Part shown: piece by piece, positions 8,341 to 16,444 of the stretch
Layout of the letters: each line of letters starts with the position of its first letter
Position numbering within the stretch: position 1 is the stretch's first letter
Source of the DNA: Candidatus Cloacimonadota bacterium
GTDB lineage: Bacteria > Cloacimonadota > Cloacimonadia > Cloacimonadales > TCS61
Assembly (NCBI GenBank): GCA_030668345.1
Contig: DAOUUD010000003.1
Coordinates: forward strand, 1 to 25,529
DNA length: 25,529 bases
Direction of reading: 5' to 3'
Made by a program: the position numbers and the translations under genes
Notes under the pieces: model-generated
What the model was told of the DNA's origin: nothing
Database searches by the model: none
The model's input: only the letters and a program-made list of their open reading frames with translations

Positions 8341-8467
8341 ATAATTTATTCGACACTATAAAAAACAAATATTCTTTTTCTTATAAATCAATTTGAACTC
8401 TCGTCAGATTCTAAGGAAATAAAAAGAAATGCCAGCACAATTAAAAGGAAATAATCAATGTCATCCA

Positions 8468-8866
8468 CTATTTTCCCGAAAGATGAAGCCGAACCAAAGC
8501 TCTTTTCAGAGAGATTTCTGCCCTTCTGAAATCAATGTCTTTTCCAGAACTTTTTATTCTTTTCTCTGTTCGTTTTTTTGATTCCTCAGCTCTTTTATGG
8601 TTAATTTCATTCTCTTTTTCTATTGTGTCACAAATAATTACTATAATGTTATTCTCGACCGTGACGAATCCATCATGTATGGCATATTTATCAATTCTTT
8701 TTCCTTTATAAAGCTGCAGTATTCCTGGCCTGATCTTTGTTATGAAAGCCGTATGATTTAGATCTACACCAAAATCTCCATCTACACCAGGAACGATGAT
8801 ATGATCAAAATCATCTTGGATCTTAATTTTCGTAGGTTGAATTATTTCTAAATGTAATTTATCCAT
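8468..8866 (-). CDS. atpC: F-type ATP synthase subunit epsilon
   Basis: Central-stalk subunit of F1 (132 aa). The N-terminal beta-sandwich includes the family segment V-P-G-x-D-G-D-F-G-V, where most homologues have the L-P-G-H-x-G-x-x-G-V type. A charged two-helix C-terminal domain (from about residue 85) is present and rich in Lys, Arg and Glu; in the family it can extend to inhibit ATP hydrolysis. Last gene of the ATP synthase run, 9 nt after atpD. Confidence 0.93.
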   Translation of the reverse strand: MDKLHLEIIQPTKIKIQDDFDHIIVPGVDGDFGVDLNHTAFITKIRPGILQLYKGKRIDKYAIHDGFVTVENNIIVIICDTIEKENEINHKRAEESKKRTEKRIKSSGKDIDFRRAEISLKRALVRLHLSGK

Positions 8867-8875
8867 TTTTTATAC

Positions 8876-10381
8876 TTATTTCTTCTTTTTCCTGGGACGA
8901 ACATTTTTCACAAGAGATTCCGTCTTGCTGTGTCCGGTCATTGAAATACCAGAAGTAGTTTTTTTCTCTTCTTTAATTTTTATCGATCCTTTTTTAATTT
9001 TTTCCGCTTTTTCTTCAGCTGACTCAATATTTCCAACATATAAAAAAGCTTGTTCTGGCCAATCATCGCATTCGCCGTTGATAATTTCTTTAAAGCCTTC
9101 AATGGTCTCTTTAAGCGGTACATAAATGCCTGGTGTATTTAAAAATTCCTCTGCAACAAAGAATGGTTGAGAGAAGAATCGTTCAAGCTTTCTGGCTCTA
9201 TTTACAATCAATTTATCGTCTTCGGAAAGCTCATCCATACCAAGAATTGCAATGATATCTTGCAGATCTTTATACTTCTGAATGATACGCTGAGTTTCTC
9301 TGGCTACAAAATAGTGTTCTTCACCTATAATCTTAGGATCAAGAATTCGACTGGTTGAATCAAGAGGATTAACTGCAGGATAAATTCCCAATTCGACTAT
9401 TCTTCTATCAAGAACGGTTGTAGCATCAAGGTGAGAAAAGGTGGTTGCCGGTGCCGGGTCGGTCAAGTCGTCTGCTGGCACATATATAGCCTGAACAGAG
9501 GTGATAGAGCCGTCTTTTGTAGATGTAATTCTTTCCTGAAGCATACCCATTTCTGTTGCCAGCGTAGGCTGATAACCAACTGCCGAAGGCATTCTTCCCA
9601 ACAGTGCAGAAACTTCCGAACCTGCCTGTGTGAAACGAAAGATATTATCAATAAAAAGAAGCACATCTTTTTTGGAAACATCTCGAAAATATTCTGCAAT
9701 TGTAAGACCGGTTAAACCAACTCGTTGACGGGCTCCGGGAGGTTCGTTCATCTGTCCGAAAATCATAGCGGTTTTATCAATAACACCCGATTCTTTCATT
9801 TCCAACCACAGGTCATTTCCTTCACGAGTACGTTCACCCACACCAGAGAATACAGAAAAACCACCATGCTCTATAGCTATGTTCCTGATAAGTTCCTGTA
9901 TAAGAATTGTTTTACCAACGCCTGCCCCACCGAAAAGGCCAATTTTTCCACCTTTGGAATATGGCTCGATTAGATCTACAACCTTGATCCCGGTTTCAAG
10001 GATTTCGTCATCTGTTGAAAGGTTTTCAAAAACCGGTGCCTGACGATGTATCGAATATCTCTGCTCAGCTTCAATAGGTCCTCCGTTATCAATTGGTTCT
10101 CCCACAACATTGATAATTCTACCAAGCACTTTCTCACCTACAGGAACGGTGATTGGTTCGGTGGTATCGATAACTTTTTCGTTTCGAACCAGACCATCAG
10201 TAGAGTCCATGGCAACGGTACGAACCTTGTTTTCTCCCAGATGCATTTGTACTTCCAAAACCAGGTCAGGATGTCCTTTCCTTGTAATTTTAAGCGCATT
10301 ATAAATTGCTGGTAATTGACCTTCAGGGAAGACAACATCAACTGTTGGTCCAATCACTTGAATAACTTTTCCTTCAACCAT
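8876..10381 (-). CDS. atpD: F-type ATP synthase subunit beta with basic C-terminal tail
   Basis: Catalytic nucleotide-binding subunit of F1 (501 aa). The P-loop GGAGVGKT is near residue 155, followed by the GERTREGNDLW block, the LLFIDNIFRFTQAGSEVSALLGRMPSA-type Walker B region and the ATTFSHLDATTVL segment. Subunit identity is certain. The protein is about 30 residues longer than typical beta chains: after the usual end around residue 465 comes a Lys-rich tail ending R-P-R-K-K-K-K. A strong GAGG ribosome site lies 5 nt before the ATG. It follows atpG after 29 nt. Confidence 0.98.
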   Translation of the reverse strand: MVEGKVIQVIGPTVDVVFPEGQLPAIYNALKITRKGHPDLVLEVQMHLGENKVRTVAMDSTDGLVRNEKVIDTTEPITVPVGEKVLGRIINVVGEPIDNGGPIEAEQRYSIHRQAPVFENLSTDDEILETGIKVVDLIEPYSKGGKIGLFGGAGVGKTILIQELIRNIAIEHGGFSVFSGVGERTREGNDLWLEMKESGVIDKTAMIFGQMNEPPGARQRVGLTGLTIAEYFRDVSKKDVLLFIDNIFRFTQAGSEVSALLGRMPSAVGYQPTLATEMGMLQERITSTKDGSITSVQAIYVPADDLTDPAPATTFSHLDATTVLDRRIVELGIYPAVNPLDSTSRILDPKIIGEEHYFVARETQRIIQKYKDLQDIIAILGMDELSEDDKLIVNRARKLERFFSQPFFVAEEFLNTPGIYVPLKETIEGFKEIINGECDDWPEQAFLYVGNIESAEEKAEKIKKGSIKIKEEKKTTSGISMTGHSKTESLVKNVRPRKKKK

Positions 10382-10410
10382 ACTTACCTCTTATAATCTA
10401 ACTCAATATT

Positions 10411-11265
10411 TTATTGTTGAGTTGCTTCAGCTCCGGAAGCAATTTCGATGATTTCTTTGGTTATTACTGCCTGACGTGCTCGATTATAGAACAAAGTAAG
10501 ATTATCGATCATATCGGCTGCATTATCGGTGGCAGAATCCATTGCTGTCATTCTGGCACCCTGTTCAGCAGCAGAAGATTCCAGCATTATCCGCCAGATA
10601 TCTACATGGATATACTTCCTGCCCAATTCTTCAATTATAGTATCTTCGTCGGGTTCATACAGGAAATCCAGTTTTGAAACATTTTCCGATTCAATGGGAA
10701 TTATCGGCAAAAGCTGCTTCACAATTATATCCTGCTGTATTGCAGATTTAAATTCGTTGTATAAAACATCGATCCTTATATAATCTTCCTGTAGGTATAA
10801 ATTTAGAATTTTTTCTGCCACATCTTTGGAGATCGAAAAATCCATTTCGTTGAATAGATTGATATAAGAATCAATGACTTTCTTCGAGTGTGTTTTAAAA
10901 AAATCATAACCCTTTTTACCAATACAGATAATATCTACATTAAAATGCTTTTTTATATGCGATTGTGCTTTTCTTATTATTTGTGAATTGAAAGAACCGC
11001 ATAATCCTCTGTCTGAAGTTACTATAATAAGTGCTGTTTTTCCTTCCCCTGAAATATCTGTTAAAAGAGGATGTGAGGTAGTTGTGTTTTTAAGTTTTAG
11101 CGTTTTTAACATATCGTTAATGTAATCTGCATAAGGTCTTGCCTGCAGGATGTTTTCCTGAGCTCGTCGCAATTTGGAAACAGCTACCATTTTCATGGCG
11201 TTAGTTATTTGCTTGGTGTTTTTAACGCTTTCAATTCGTAGCTTAATTTCTTTCAGTGTTGCCAT
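10411..11265 (-). CDS. atpG: F-type ATP synthase subunit gamma
   Basis: Rotary shaft of F1 (284 aa, normal length). The N-terminal helix begins ATLKEIKLRIESVKNTKQIT with the following AMKMVAVSKLRRAQ block, and the C-terminal helix carries the family pattern NAADMIDNLTLFYNRARQA-I-T-E-I-I-E-I-x-x-G-A. The central Rossmann-like domain has ALIIVTSDRGLCGSFN. GGGAAG precedes the ATG. It sits between atpA (9 nt) and atpD. Confidence 0.97.
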   Translation of the reverse strand: MATLKEIKLRIESVKNTKQITNAMKMVAVSKLRRAQENILQARPYADYINDMLKTLKLKNTTTSHPLLTDISGEGKTALIIVTSDRGLCGSFNSQIIRKAQSHIKKHFNVDIICIGKKGYDFFKTHSKKVIDSYINLFNEMDFSISKDVAEKILNLYLQEDYIRIDVLYNEFKSAIQQDIIVKQLLPIIPIESENVSKLDFLYEPDEDTIIEELGRKYIHVDIWRIMLESSAAEQGARMTAMDSATDNAADMIDNLTLFYNRARQAVITKEIIEIASGAEATQQ

Positions 11266-11274
11266 TTATCTTCC

Positions 11275-12774
11275 CTAAAATTTAGTCAGAACCTTTTCAC
11301 AGATTTTTCTCATAGCATCTTTTGTTTCATCTGTAATTTTATCTTTAATAAGGATTCCCATGAATTCTTTATATTCAGAATCCAGTGTAGAAAATAGCTC
11401 TTCCTCTACCTTCTGAACTTCTTCTACAGGAATTTTATCCAGGAAACCTTCATTTGCCATGAAGATAATAAATATCTGTTTTGCCACAGGAAGAGGTTGG
11501 TATTGCCCCTGTTTGAGTATTTCGACCAATCTTTCACCCCTGAGAAGCTGAGCTTGTGTAGCTTTATCAAGCTCAGAACCGAATTTGGAAAAAGCTTCCA
11601 GTTCAGCATACTGAGCCAGATCCACACGTAACTGACCGATAACGCTTCTCATTGCTTTTATCTGAGCGCTTCCGCCTACACGAGATACCGAAAGTCCGGC
11701 ATTGATTGCAGGTCTTACTCCCGAATAGAATAAACGGCTATTCAGAAATATCTGTCCGTCGGTAATCGAAATAACGTTTGTAGGAATATAGGCTGTGAGG
11801 TCATCAGCCTGTGTTTCAATAATAGGGAGTGCAGTTAAGGATCCTCCGCCCAGTTCTTCATTCAGCTTGGAAGCTCTTTCTAAAAGACGCGAATGCAGAT
11901 AAAAAACATCACCGGGATAGGCTTCACGTCCGGGAGGCCTTCTTAGAAGAAGTGATAATTCACGGTAGGAAACAGCATGTTTGGAAAGATCATCGTAAAT
12001 GATGAGTGCATGTTTGCTGATATCTCTGAAATACTCACCCATTGTACATCCGGTATAAGGTGCCAGATATTGCAGTGATGCTGATTCTGAAGCAGATGCC
12101 ATAACAATAATCGTATAATCCATTACTCCGTGATATTCCAATATTTTCACTATTTTTGCAACAGACGATTTTTTCTGTCCAATCGCAACATAAATACAAA
12201 CCACATCAGTGTCTTTCTGGTTAATAATCGTGTCGATCGCAATAGCTGTTTTTCCCGTCTGTCTGTCACCAATAATAAGTTCCCTCTGCCCTCTGCCAAT
12301 CGGTATCATAGAGTCAATAGCTTTTAATCCTGTCTGAAGAGGTTCTTTCACAGGTTGTCTTTGAATAACACCCAGGGCTTTCCTTTCGACGGGTTTATAT
12401 TCTTTAGCTTTGATCTCACCTTTACCATCTATGGGTTGTCCAAGTGAATTCACCACACGTCCCAGCATTGCTTCACCCACCGGAACCTGAAGAATTTTCT
12501 TGGTTCTTTTGGCAATATCACCTTCTTTGATCTTCCTGGTTTCACCAAAAATAATGCATCCTACATTATCTTCTTCCAGGTTCAAAGCCATGCCCACAAC
12601 ACCGCCGGGAAATTCGATCATTTCACCCGCCATTACATTATCCATTCCATAAATACGGGCAATTCCATCACCAACCTGTACTACTTTCCCGGTTTCAGCA
12701 ATATCAAACTCAAATTTAAAATCATTGATTTTGTCTTTTAGTATTGCACTTATTTCATCTGGTTGTATTTTCAT
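11275..12774 (-). CDS. atpA: F-type ATP synthase subunit alpha
   Basis: Non-catalytic nucleotide-binding subunit of F1 (499 aa). The P-loop GDRQTGKT is around residue 170, preceded by I-P-I-G-R-G-Q-R-E-L-I-I, followed by a YDDLSKHAVSYRELSLLLRR region and the alpha-specific G-V-R-P-A-I-N-A-G-L-S-V-S-R-V-G-G-x-A-Q block. The N-terminal beta-barrel begins with E-x-G-K-V-V-Q-V-G-D-G-I-A. GAGGAC lies just before the ATG. It is 11 nt after atpH. Confidence 0.98.
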   Translation of the reverse strand: MKIQPDEISAILKDKINDFKFEFDIAETGKVVQVGDGIARIYGMDNVMAGEMIEFPGGVVGMALNLEEDNVGCIIFGETRKIKEGDIAKRTKKILQVPVGEAMLGRVVNSLGQPIDGKGEIKAKEYKPVERKALGVIQRQPVKEPLQTGLKAIDSMIPIGRGQRELIIGDRQTGKTAIAIDTIINQKDTDVVCIYVAIGQKKSSVAKIVKILEYHGVMDYTIIVMASASESASLQYLAPYTGCTMGEYFRDISKHALIIYDDLSKHAVSYRELSLLLRRPPGREAYPGDVFYLHSRLLERASKLNEELGGGSLTALPIIETQADDLTAYIPTNVISITDGQIFLNSRLFYSGVRPAINAGLSVSRVGGSAQIKAMRSVIGQLRVDLAQYAELEAFSKFGSELDKATQAQLLRGERLVEILKQGQYQPLPVAKQIFIIFMANEGFLDKIPVEEVQKVEEELFSTLDSEYKEFMGILIKDKITDETKDAMRKICEKVLTKF

Positions 12775-12785
12775 ACTGTCCTCAT

Positions 12786-13319
12786 TTATTTTTTAATTTT
12801 TACTAATCTATCTAAACTGTTTTTGATAGATCCGTCGATTAATATGGAATTTGTTTGAGCAATAAATCCCCCGATTATTGAAGAATCTATTTTAACATCC
12901 AAAATTACATCCTTTTTTAAAATATCTTTTATCACTTCTGCTATATCGTTCAGGATTTTATCGGTTTGTTCATGTGCGATCTTCAGTGAAACTTTGATCT
13001 GATTTCTACTATCGAGAATATTTTCTTCTAATTCAATGAGGATATCCGGGATGATCGTGAATCTATGTTTTTTTATCAATATTCGAAAAAGATTTTTCCA
13101 GATATTTTTATTATTAAGTTTATCAGCCACGTCCAGTGCTAAATCTATACGTTTCTTAAGAGGATATAAAAATGAATCAAAAGATTTTATTAAAGAAGGA
13201 TCTTGAGAAAAAATCGTTTTTAAGGAATTAGTATCTTCAAGAAGGGAATCCAGTAGTCTCTTCTCCATGTTCAAAATAATTGCTTTAGAATAGCGTTGAG
13301 CAATAAGTTTGTTTCTCAC
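12786..13319 (-). CDS. atpH: F-type ATP synthase subunit delta
   Basis: Peripheral-stalk subunit joining b to the top of alpha3beta3 (177 aa). The N-terminal helical domain opens N-K-L-I-A-Q-R-Y-S-K-A-I, and the C-terminal domain has the family hairpin D-V-I-L-D-V-K-I-D-S-S-I-I-G-G-F-I near residue 145 and ends in S-L-D-R-L. The start is GTG, overlapping the atpF TGA by four bases (GTGA), so translation is likely coupled. The sequence is divergent, as delta usually is; the operon position makes the call secure. Confidence 0.93.
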   Translation of the reverse strand: MRNKLIAQRYSKAIILNMEKRLLDSLLEDTNSLKTIFSQDPSLIKSFDSFLYPLKKRIDLALDVADKLNNKNIWKNLFRILIKKHRFTIIPDILIELEENILDSRNQIKVSLKIAHEQTDKILNDIAEVIKDILKKDVILDVKIDSSIIGGFIAQTNSILIDGSIKNSLDRLVKIKK

Positions 13320-13798
13320 TTATTCTCTCTTTCTGTAAGCATTTTCTTTATTAAGTTCCTGTCATTTTTATCATTCACTTTTTCAGAAAGGAACTTCGCA
13401 GAAAGATTCGTGACCATTTCTGTAAGGTCACTTTCGATCTCTTTCATCGCCTTTTTCTTTTCGTGAACCAGTTGTTCTTCTGTATCCTTCAGAATTTTCT
13501 TTTCCTGATCTTCGGCATTTCTCACAATATCTGCTGCCTGATTTTCAGCATCTCGATTGGCAGCTTTTTTCATTTTTCTAACATCTTCTGCTGATGCTTT
13601 CAGTTCGTCTTCCTTTTTCTGAACTAGTTTTTCAGCTTCCAGTCTGGAAGCTTCTGCATTATCCATGTCGGAAGCTATCTTTTTCTGGCGCTCTATTAAA
13701 AATTTCTTAATTGGTTTATAAAGAATTTTATTCAAGACAATTAGCAATAGAATAAAATTCAATATTACCAGAATGAAAGCATAATTTATACTTATCAT
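13316..13798 (-). CDS. atpF: F-type ATP synthase subunit b
   Basis: Peripheral-stalk subunit of Fo (160 aa): one N-terminal membrane helix (about residues 5-25) ending in the typical L-Y-K-P-I-K-K-F-L-I-E-R hinge, then a long charged coiled coil rich in Ala, Glu and Lys. Only one b gene is visible, so the stalk is probably a b homodimer. It lies between the single-hairpin c gene (64-nt gap) and atpH (4-nt overlap). Confidence 0.95.
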   Translation of the reverse strand: MISINYAFILVILNFILLLIVLNKILYKPIKKFLIERQKKIASDMDNAEASRLEAEKLVQKKEDELKASAEDVRKMKKAANRDAENQAADIVRNAEDQEKKILKDTEEQLVHEKKKAMKEIESDLTEMVTNLSAKFLSEKVNDKNDRNLIKKMLTERENK

Positions 13799-13862
13799 AA
13801 AATCTCCAGTTTAGTGTTCGCTTGGAAGTGAGTTTTTATTCCTTCCTTAATTTTGCCTTCCT

Positions 13863-14114
13863 TTACGTAGAGAATATTAACAGAAGAGCAATAACCAGAG
13901 AATAAATACCTGTAGATTCAGATACGGCCTGACCTACTAGCATTGTTCTGGTGATAAGGCTTGCATTTTCGGGAGAACGAGCAATACCTTCACAGGCTTT
14001 TCCTGCTACGAAACCTTCGCCGATTCCAGGTCCCAAAGCCCCCATTCCCATACACAGCCCGGCACCTAAAAGTGCAGAAGCTTTTACGATTCCTTGTGCT
14101 AAAGTTAAATTCAT
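13863..14114 (-). CDS. atpE: F-type ATP synthase subunit c, single hairpin, two-carboxylate Na+-type site
   Basis: Rotor-ring proteolipid of normal size (83 aa, two membrane helices). Helix 2 carries G-Q-A-V-S-E66-S-T-G-I-Y71, matching the Na+ site of Ilyobacter and Propionigenium c subunits (Glu, Ser, Thr, Tyr). In helix 1 the position that is Gln32 in those proteins is Glu (G-I-G-E33-G-F). That pairing of two carboxylates is the arrangement described for the Fusobacterium nucleatum Na+ rotor. Na+ coupling is therefore the best prediction, although proton use cannot be excluded. A strong GGAGGA site precedes the ATG. It lies 24 nt downstream of a second c gene with three fused hairpins. Confidence 0.95.
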   Translation of the reverse strand: MNLTLAQGIVKASALLGAGLCMGMGALGPGIGEGFVAGKACEGIARSPENASLITRTMLVGQAVSESTGIYSLVIALLLIFST

Positions 14115-14138
14115 GATTCCTCCAATTAATTACATAAA

Positions 14139-14891
14139 TTATAATGCGAAAATTAATAAAAATGCCACGACCAGTGAGTAGATCGCTGTTGATTCCGAAA
14201 CAGCCGCACCCAAAAACATTGTTCTCATTATCTTGGGCTTTTCGTTAGGAAATCTTCCCATCATATCACTGGCTTTTCCTGCTACATAACCAATACCTGT
14301 TCCCGGTCCTAATGTGCCAAATCCAATTGAGAGTCCTGCTGCGATTAAGGCAACCGATTTAACTATGATCCTGCCTATTGAAATATCCGCAGGTTGGTTG
14401 GGTACGGAATACATTAGCAGAAAAGCTACAACCAACGCAAAAATAGCAGAAGTTTGCGACAGTGCTTGCCCAATAAGCATATTTCCCATGATCGCATTAC
14501 CGTGTTTAGGCATTCTTGCCACAGATTTACAAGCTTGCCCGCCTGCATATCCTGCTCCCAGAGATGGACCTACAGAACCCAGTCCCATAGCAAGGCCCGC
14601 AGCTAAATATGCTGCAGCTTTGAACCACCCGCCTTCAGGGGCATCTGATCTGCCGTAAATAAGCAGCATTGAAATTACAAGAGCAAAAATACCGGCAGTT
14701 TGAGCAGCTGCCTGACCTATCAGCATTGTCCTGAATATTTGCTCATTTGCCTTGGGCTGCTTAACGATTCCATAAGCACCTTCTCCGGCAATTATACCGG
14801 ATCCAATTCCTGTGGTAACCGCACCAATTCCGACGCAGATCCCTGCTCCCAGATAGGCTGCAATTTGAATATGCTCAATCGAAAATGCCAT
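14139..14891 (-). CDS. Triplicated ATP synthase c subunit (three fused hairpins, one ion site)
   Basis: Proteolipid of 250 aa made of three consecutive c-type hairpins (about 1-80, 85-162 and 170-250), each with a glycine-rich first helix, a polar loop and a G-x-A-x-x-(Q/E)-(S/T) second helix. The ion-binding carboxylate is Gln in hairpin 1 (Q64) and hairpin 2 (Q146), both CAA codons, and Glu only in hairpin 3 (E233, GAA, in S-E-S-T-A-I-Y). The helix-1 position that is Glu33 in the neighbouring single-hairpin c is Ser31, Ala113 and Ile200. Fused c subunits are known in V/A-type ATPases, in some archaea and in the A. woodii hybrid F-type rotor. A triple fusion inside a standard F-type operon is unusual. 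GGAG lies 6 nt before the ATG. It sits directly after atpB and before the ordinary atpE. Confidence 0.93.
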   Translation of the reverse strand: MAFSIEHIQIAAYLGAGICVGIGAVTTGIGSGIIAGEGAYGIVKQPKANEQIFRTMLIGQAAAQTAGIFALVISMLLIYGRSDAPEGGWFKAAAYLAAGLAMGLGSVGPSLGAGYAGGQACKSVARMPKHGNAIMGNMLIGQALSQTSAIFALVVAFLLMYSVPNQPADISIGRIIVKSVALIAAGLSIGFGTLGPGTGIGYVAGKASDMMGRFPNEKPKIMRTMFLGAAVSESTAIYSLVVAFLLIFAL

Positions 14892-14894
14892 TTT

Positions 14895-15818
14895 TTACTC
14901 CGCTATTTCCACACCGATATATGTTAATGCCAGCATTGTAAAAACAAATGCCTGTATCGTTCCTACAAATACACCAAAGAATAAATTCAAACCTATCGGA
15001 AAGACGACGAAACTCACCAGGGAAGATACAACCAGGATAATGATGGCTCCACCCAGAATATTTCCAAAAAGACGGAAAGAAATCGAAACAATTTTAGATA
15101 TTTCACCCACAATATCTAAAAGGAATAAGGGATTTTTTACCGGATTAATATAATTTTGCAGGTGATTCCAGGCACCTTTAAATTTAATGGCAGAAAAATG
15201 AACCACCACTACGACCATAAATCCCAGACCAAGCGGTACATTCAAATTTCTGGTTGGTTCCATAAAGCCGGGAATCGGGATCATGCCAACCATATTACAA
15301 ACCCAGATGAACAGGAAGAGCGTAACTATATAAGGCGTATAATAAGCCTTATCCTCTCCCAGGGTTTCGGAAACAAATTCTTCCAGAGAAGTATATATCA
15401 ATTCAAAAATGATTTGCGATTTCGCAGGACGGCGAGCCAAGGTTTTCCTTATGAAAAGAGCCATTATAAGAAGCATAATATCTACGATCAGCAGCATACG
15501 TAAAAGTTGAAATGTTCCCATAGGATTAAATGGAACAGTTCCAAATTTAGAAAGAAATTTAAATGAATTATAAAGCTTTTTGCTACCGTAAATTTCGGGT
15601 GTTTCGCCATGTTGTTTGTAATATTCATCTATCTGGAATTCTTCAGTTATTTTTTCCTGCAAATCATACTCTGTTTCTACATGCCTGATGCGGAATTTTC
15701 CATGCTCGAAGCCGATTTCAAGTTGCTTACTGAAATTCCCGGACAAGAAAACCAGGACGACTTCGACAATGAAGAATATCAAAATTATTCTTAATATCGG
15801 GCTTCTTTTCTTCGTCAT
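14895..15818 (-). CDS. atpB: F-type ATP synthase subunit a
   Basis: Stator subunit forming the ion half-channels against the c ring (307 aa). The essential arginine is visible as Arg249 in S-F-R-L-F-G-N-I-L-G-G, with an earlier P-T-R-N-L-N-V-P-L-G-L block (188-198) and a late G-x-x-Q-A-F-V-F-T-M-L-A-L-T-Y-I. Helix 1 is followed by a long polar stretch (about residues 30-100) before the conserved core, which makes the protein longer than the 230-270 aa common elsewhere; long N-terminal loops of this kind occur in several Gram-negative groups. It overlaps nothing: 1 nt after atpI and 3 nt before the triplicated c gene. Confidence 0.97.
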   Translation of the reverse strand: MTKKRSPILRIILIFFIVEVVLVFLSGNFSKQLEIGFEHGKFRIRHVETEYDLQEKITEEFQIDEYYKQHGETPEIYGSKKLYNSFKFLSKFGTVPFNPMGTFQLLRMLLIVDIMLLIMALFIRKTLARRPAKSQIIFELIYTSLEEFVSETLGEDKAYYTPYIVTLFLFIWVCNMVGMIPIPGFMEPTRNLNVPLGLGFMVVVVVHFSAIKFKGAWNHLQNYINPVKNPLFLLDIVGEISKIVSISFRLFGNILGGAIIILVVSSLVSFVVFPIGLNLFFGVFVGTIQAFVFTMLALTYIGVEIAE

Positions 15819-15819
15819 T

Positions 15820-16197
15820 TTATCCTCTGAAAAGCCTGCTTCTTTTCAAGTTTTTTACAAATTCATTCAGGTATATCACCATCTGAGCTACCAACAGACT
15901 TAATCCGAAACTAATAATATTCGGTTTTATAAAATTTAAGATCAGAACCGAATAGATCAGAAGGAACAATAATCGCAAGTAAGTTCCCTTCACAGCGTTC
16001 AGTTTGGATTTCGTTGGTTGCAAATCTAAGCTCATTTTCACATTATGAGCCAGCCAGAAAAAATTTATTGCACTGGCTGTAGAACCCAAAATCCAACCCA
16101 GGGCTTCCCTGAAAAACAACGGCAAACTCAAAGCTGCAGGTATGTTTGTCAAGAGAATAATGACCAGGATTCGTTTAACGTATTTATTATTTTCCAC
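15820..16197 (-). CDS. atpI: AtpI-like ATP synthase accessory membrane protein
   Basis: Small integral membrane protein (125 aa, about four hydrophobic spans) between an AtpZ-like gene and atpB, the usual place for AtpI. Homologues help assemble the c ring or bring Mg2+/Na+ to the synthase. The sequence shows helix 1 from residue 8, a G-W-I-L-G-S-T-A-S-A-I-N-F-F-W-L second helix and a basic C-terminus. The start is GTG without a good ribosome site; no ATG is available before the first helix. Fast-evolving family, so the call depends on position and topology. Confidence 0.8.
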   Translation of the reverse strand: MENNKYVKRILVIILLTNIPAALSLPLFFREALGWILGSTASAINFFWLAHNVKMSLDLQPTKSKLNAVKGTYLRLLFLLIYSVLILNFIKPNIISFGLSLLVAQMVIYLNEFVKNLKRSRLFRG

Positions 16198-16213
16198 AAT
16201 TATTTAATAGTGT

Positions 16214-16444
16214 TTATTTTTCATAAAATCTTCGAATCAATCTATATGCTGCCACTATGCCTGCAATAACTCCCAATATCACACCAATTATTATCAGTTT
16301 GCTTTCGGTATGAAGCTTTCTATCCAGGTATATGAAGCCAAAAGTGAAGATCAGGATGGATGTTATAACAGAAAGTCCTAATTGTGTTATCAGGCCAAAG
16401 TACTTCAACAGTTCTTTATTCAGTATCTTTTGTTTCTTCCACAT
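16214..16444 (-). CDS. AtpZ/AtpQ-like small membrane protein
   Basis: A 76-aa protein with two membrane helices (about 17-36 and 49-68), a basic end and a Y-F-G-L-I-T-Q-L-G-L-S-V-I-T-S start. This matches the small AtpZ-type proteins placed ahead of atpI and atpB in many operons. Proposed roles in the literature are Mg2+/Ca2+ transport or assembly together with AtpI. Its first 29 nt overlap the end of the bactofilin gene in another frame, which ties the ATP synthase genes physically to the bactofilin/par genes. Confidence 0.78.
   Translation of the reverse strand: MWKKQKILNKELLKYFGLITQLGLSVITSILIFTFGFIYLDRKLHTESKLIIIGVILGVIAGIVAAYRLIRRFYEK

Noticed and set aside
9431..10353. Several open frames of 60-95 codons on the opposite strand or other frames of atpD
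   Set aside because: They mirror the conserved codon pattern of atpD, have no ribosome sites or recognisable domains, and are shadows.
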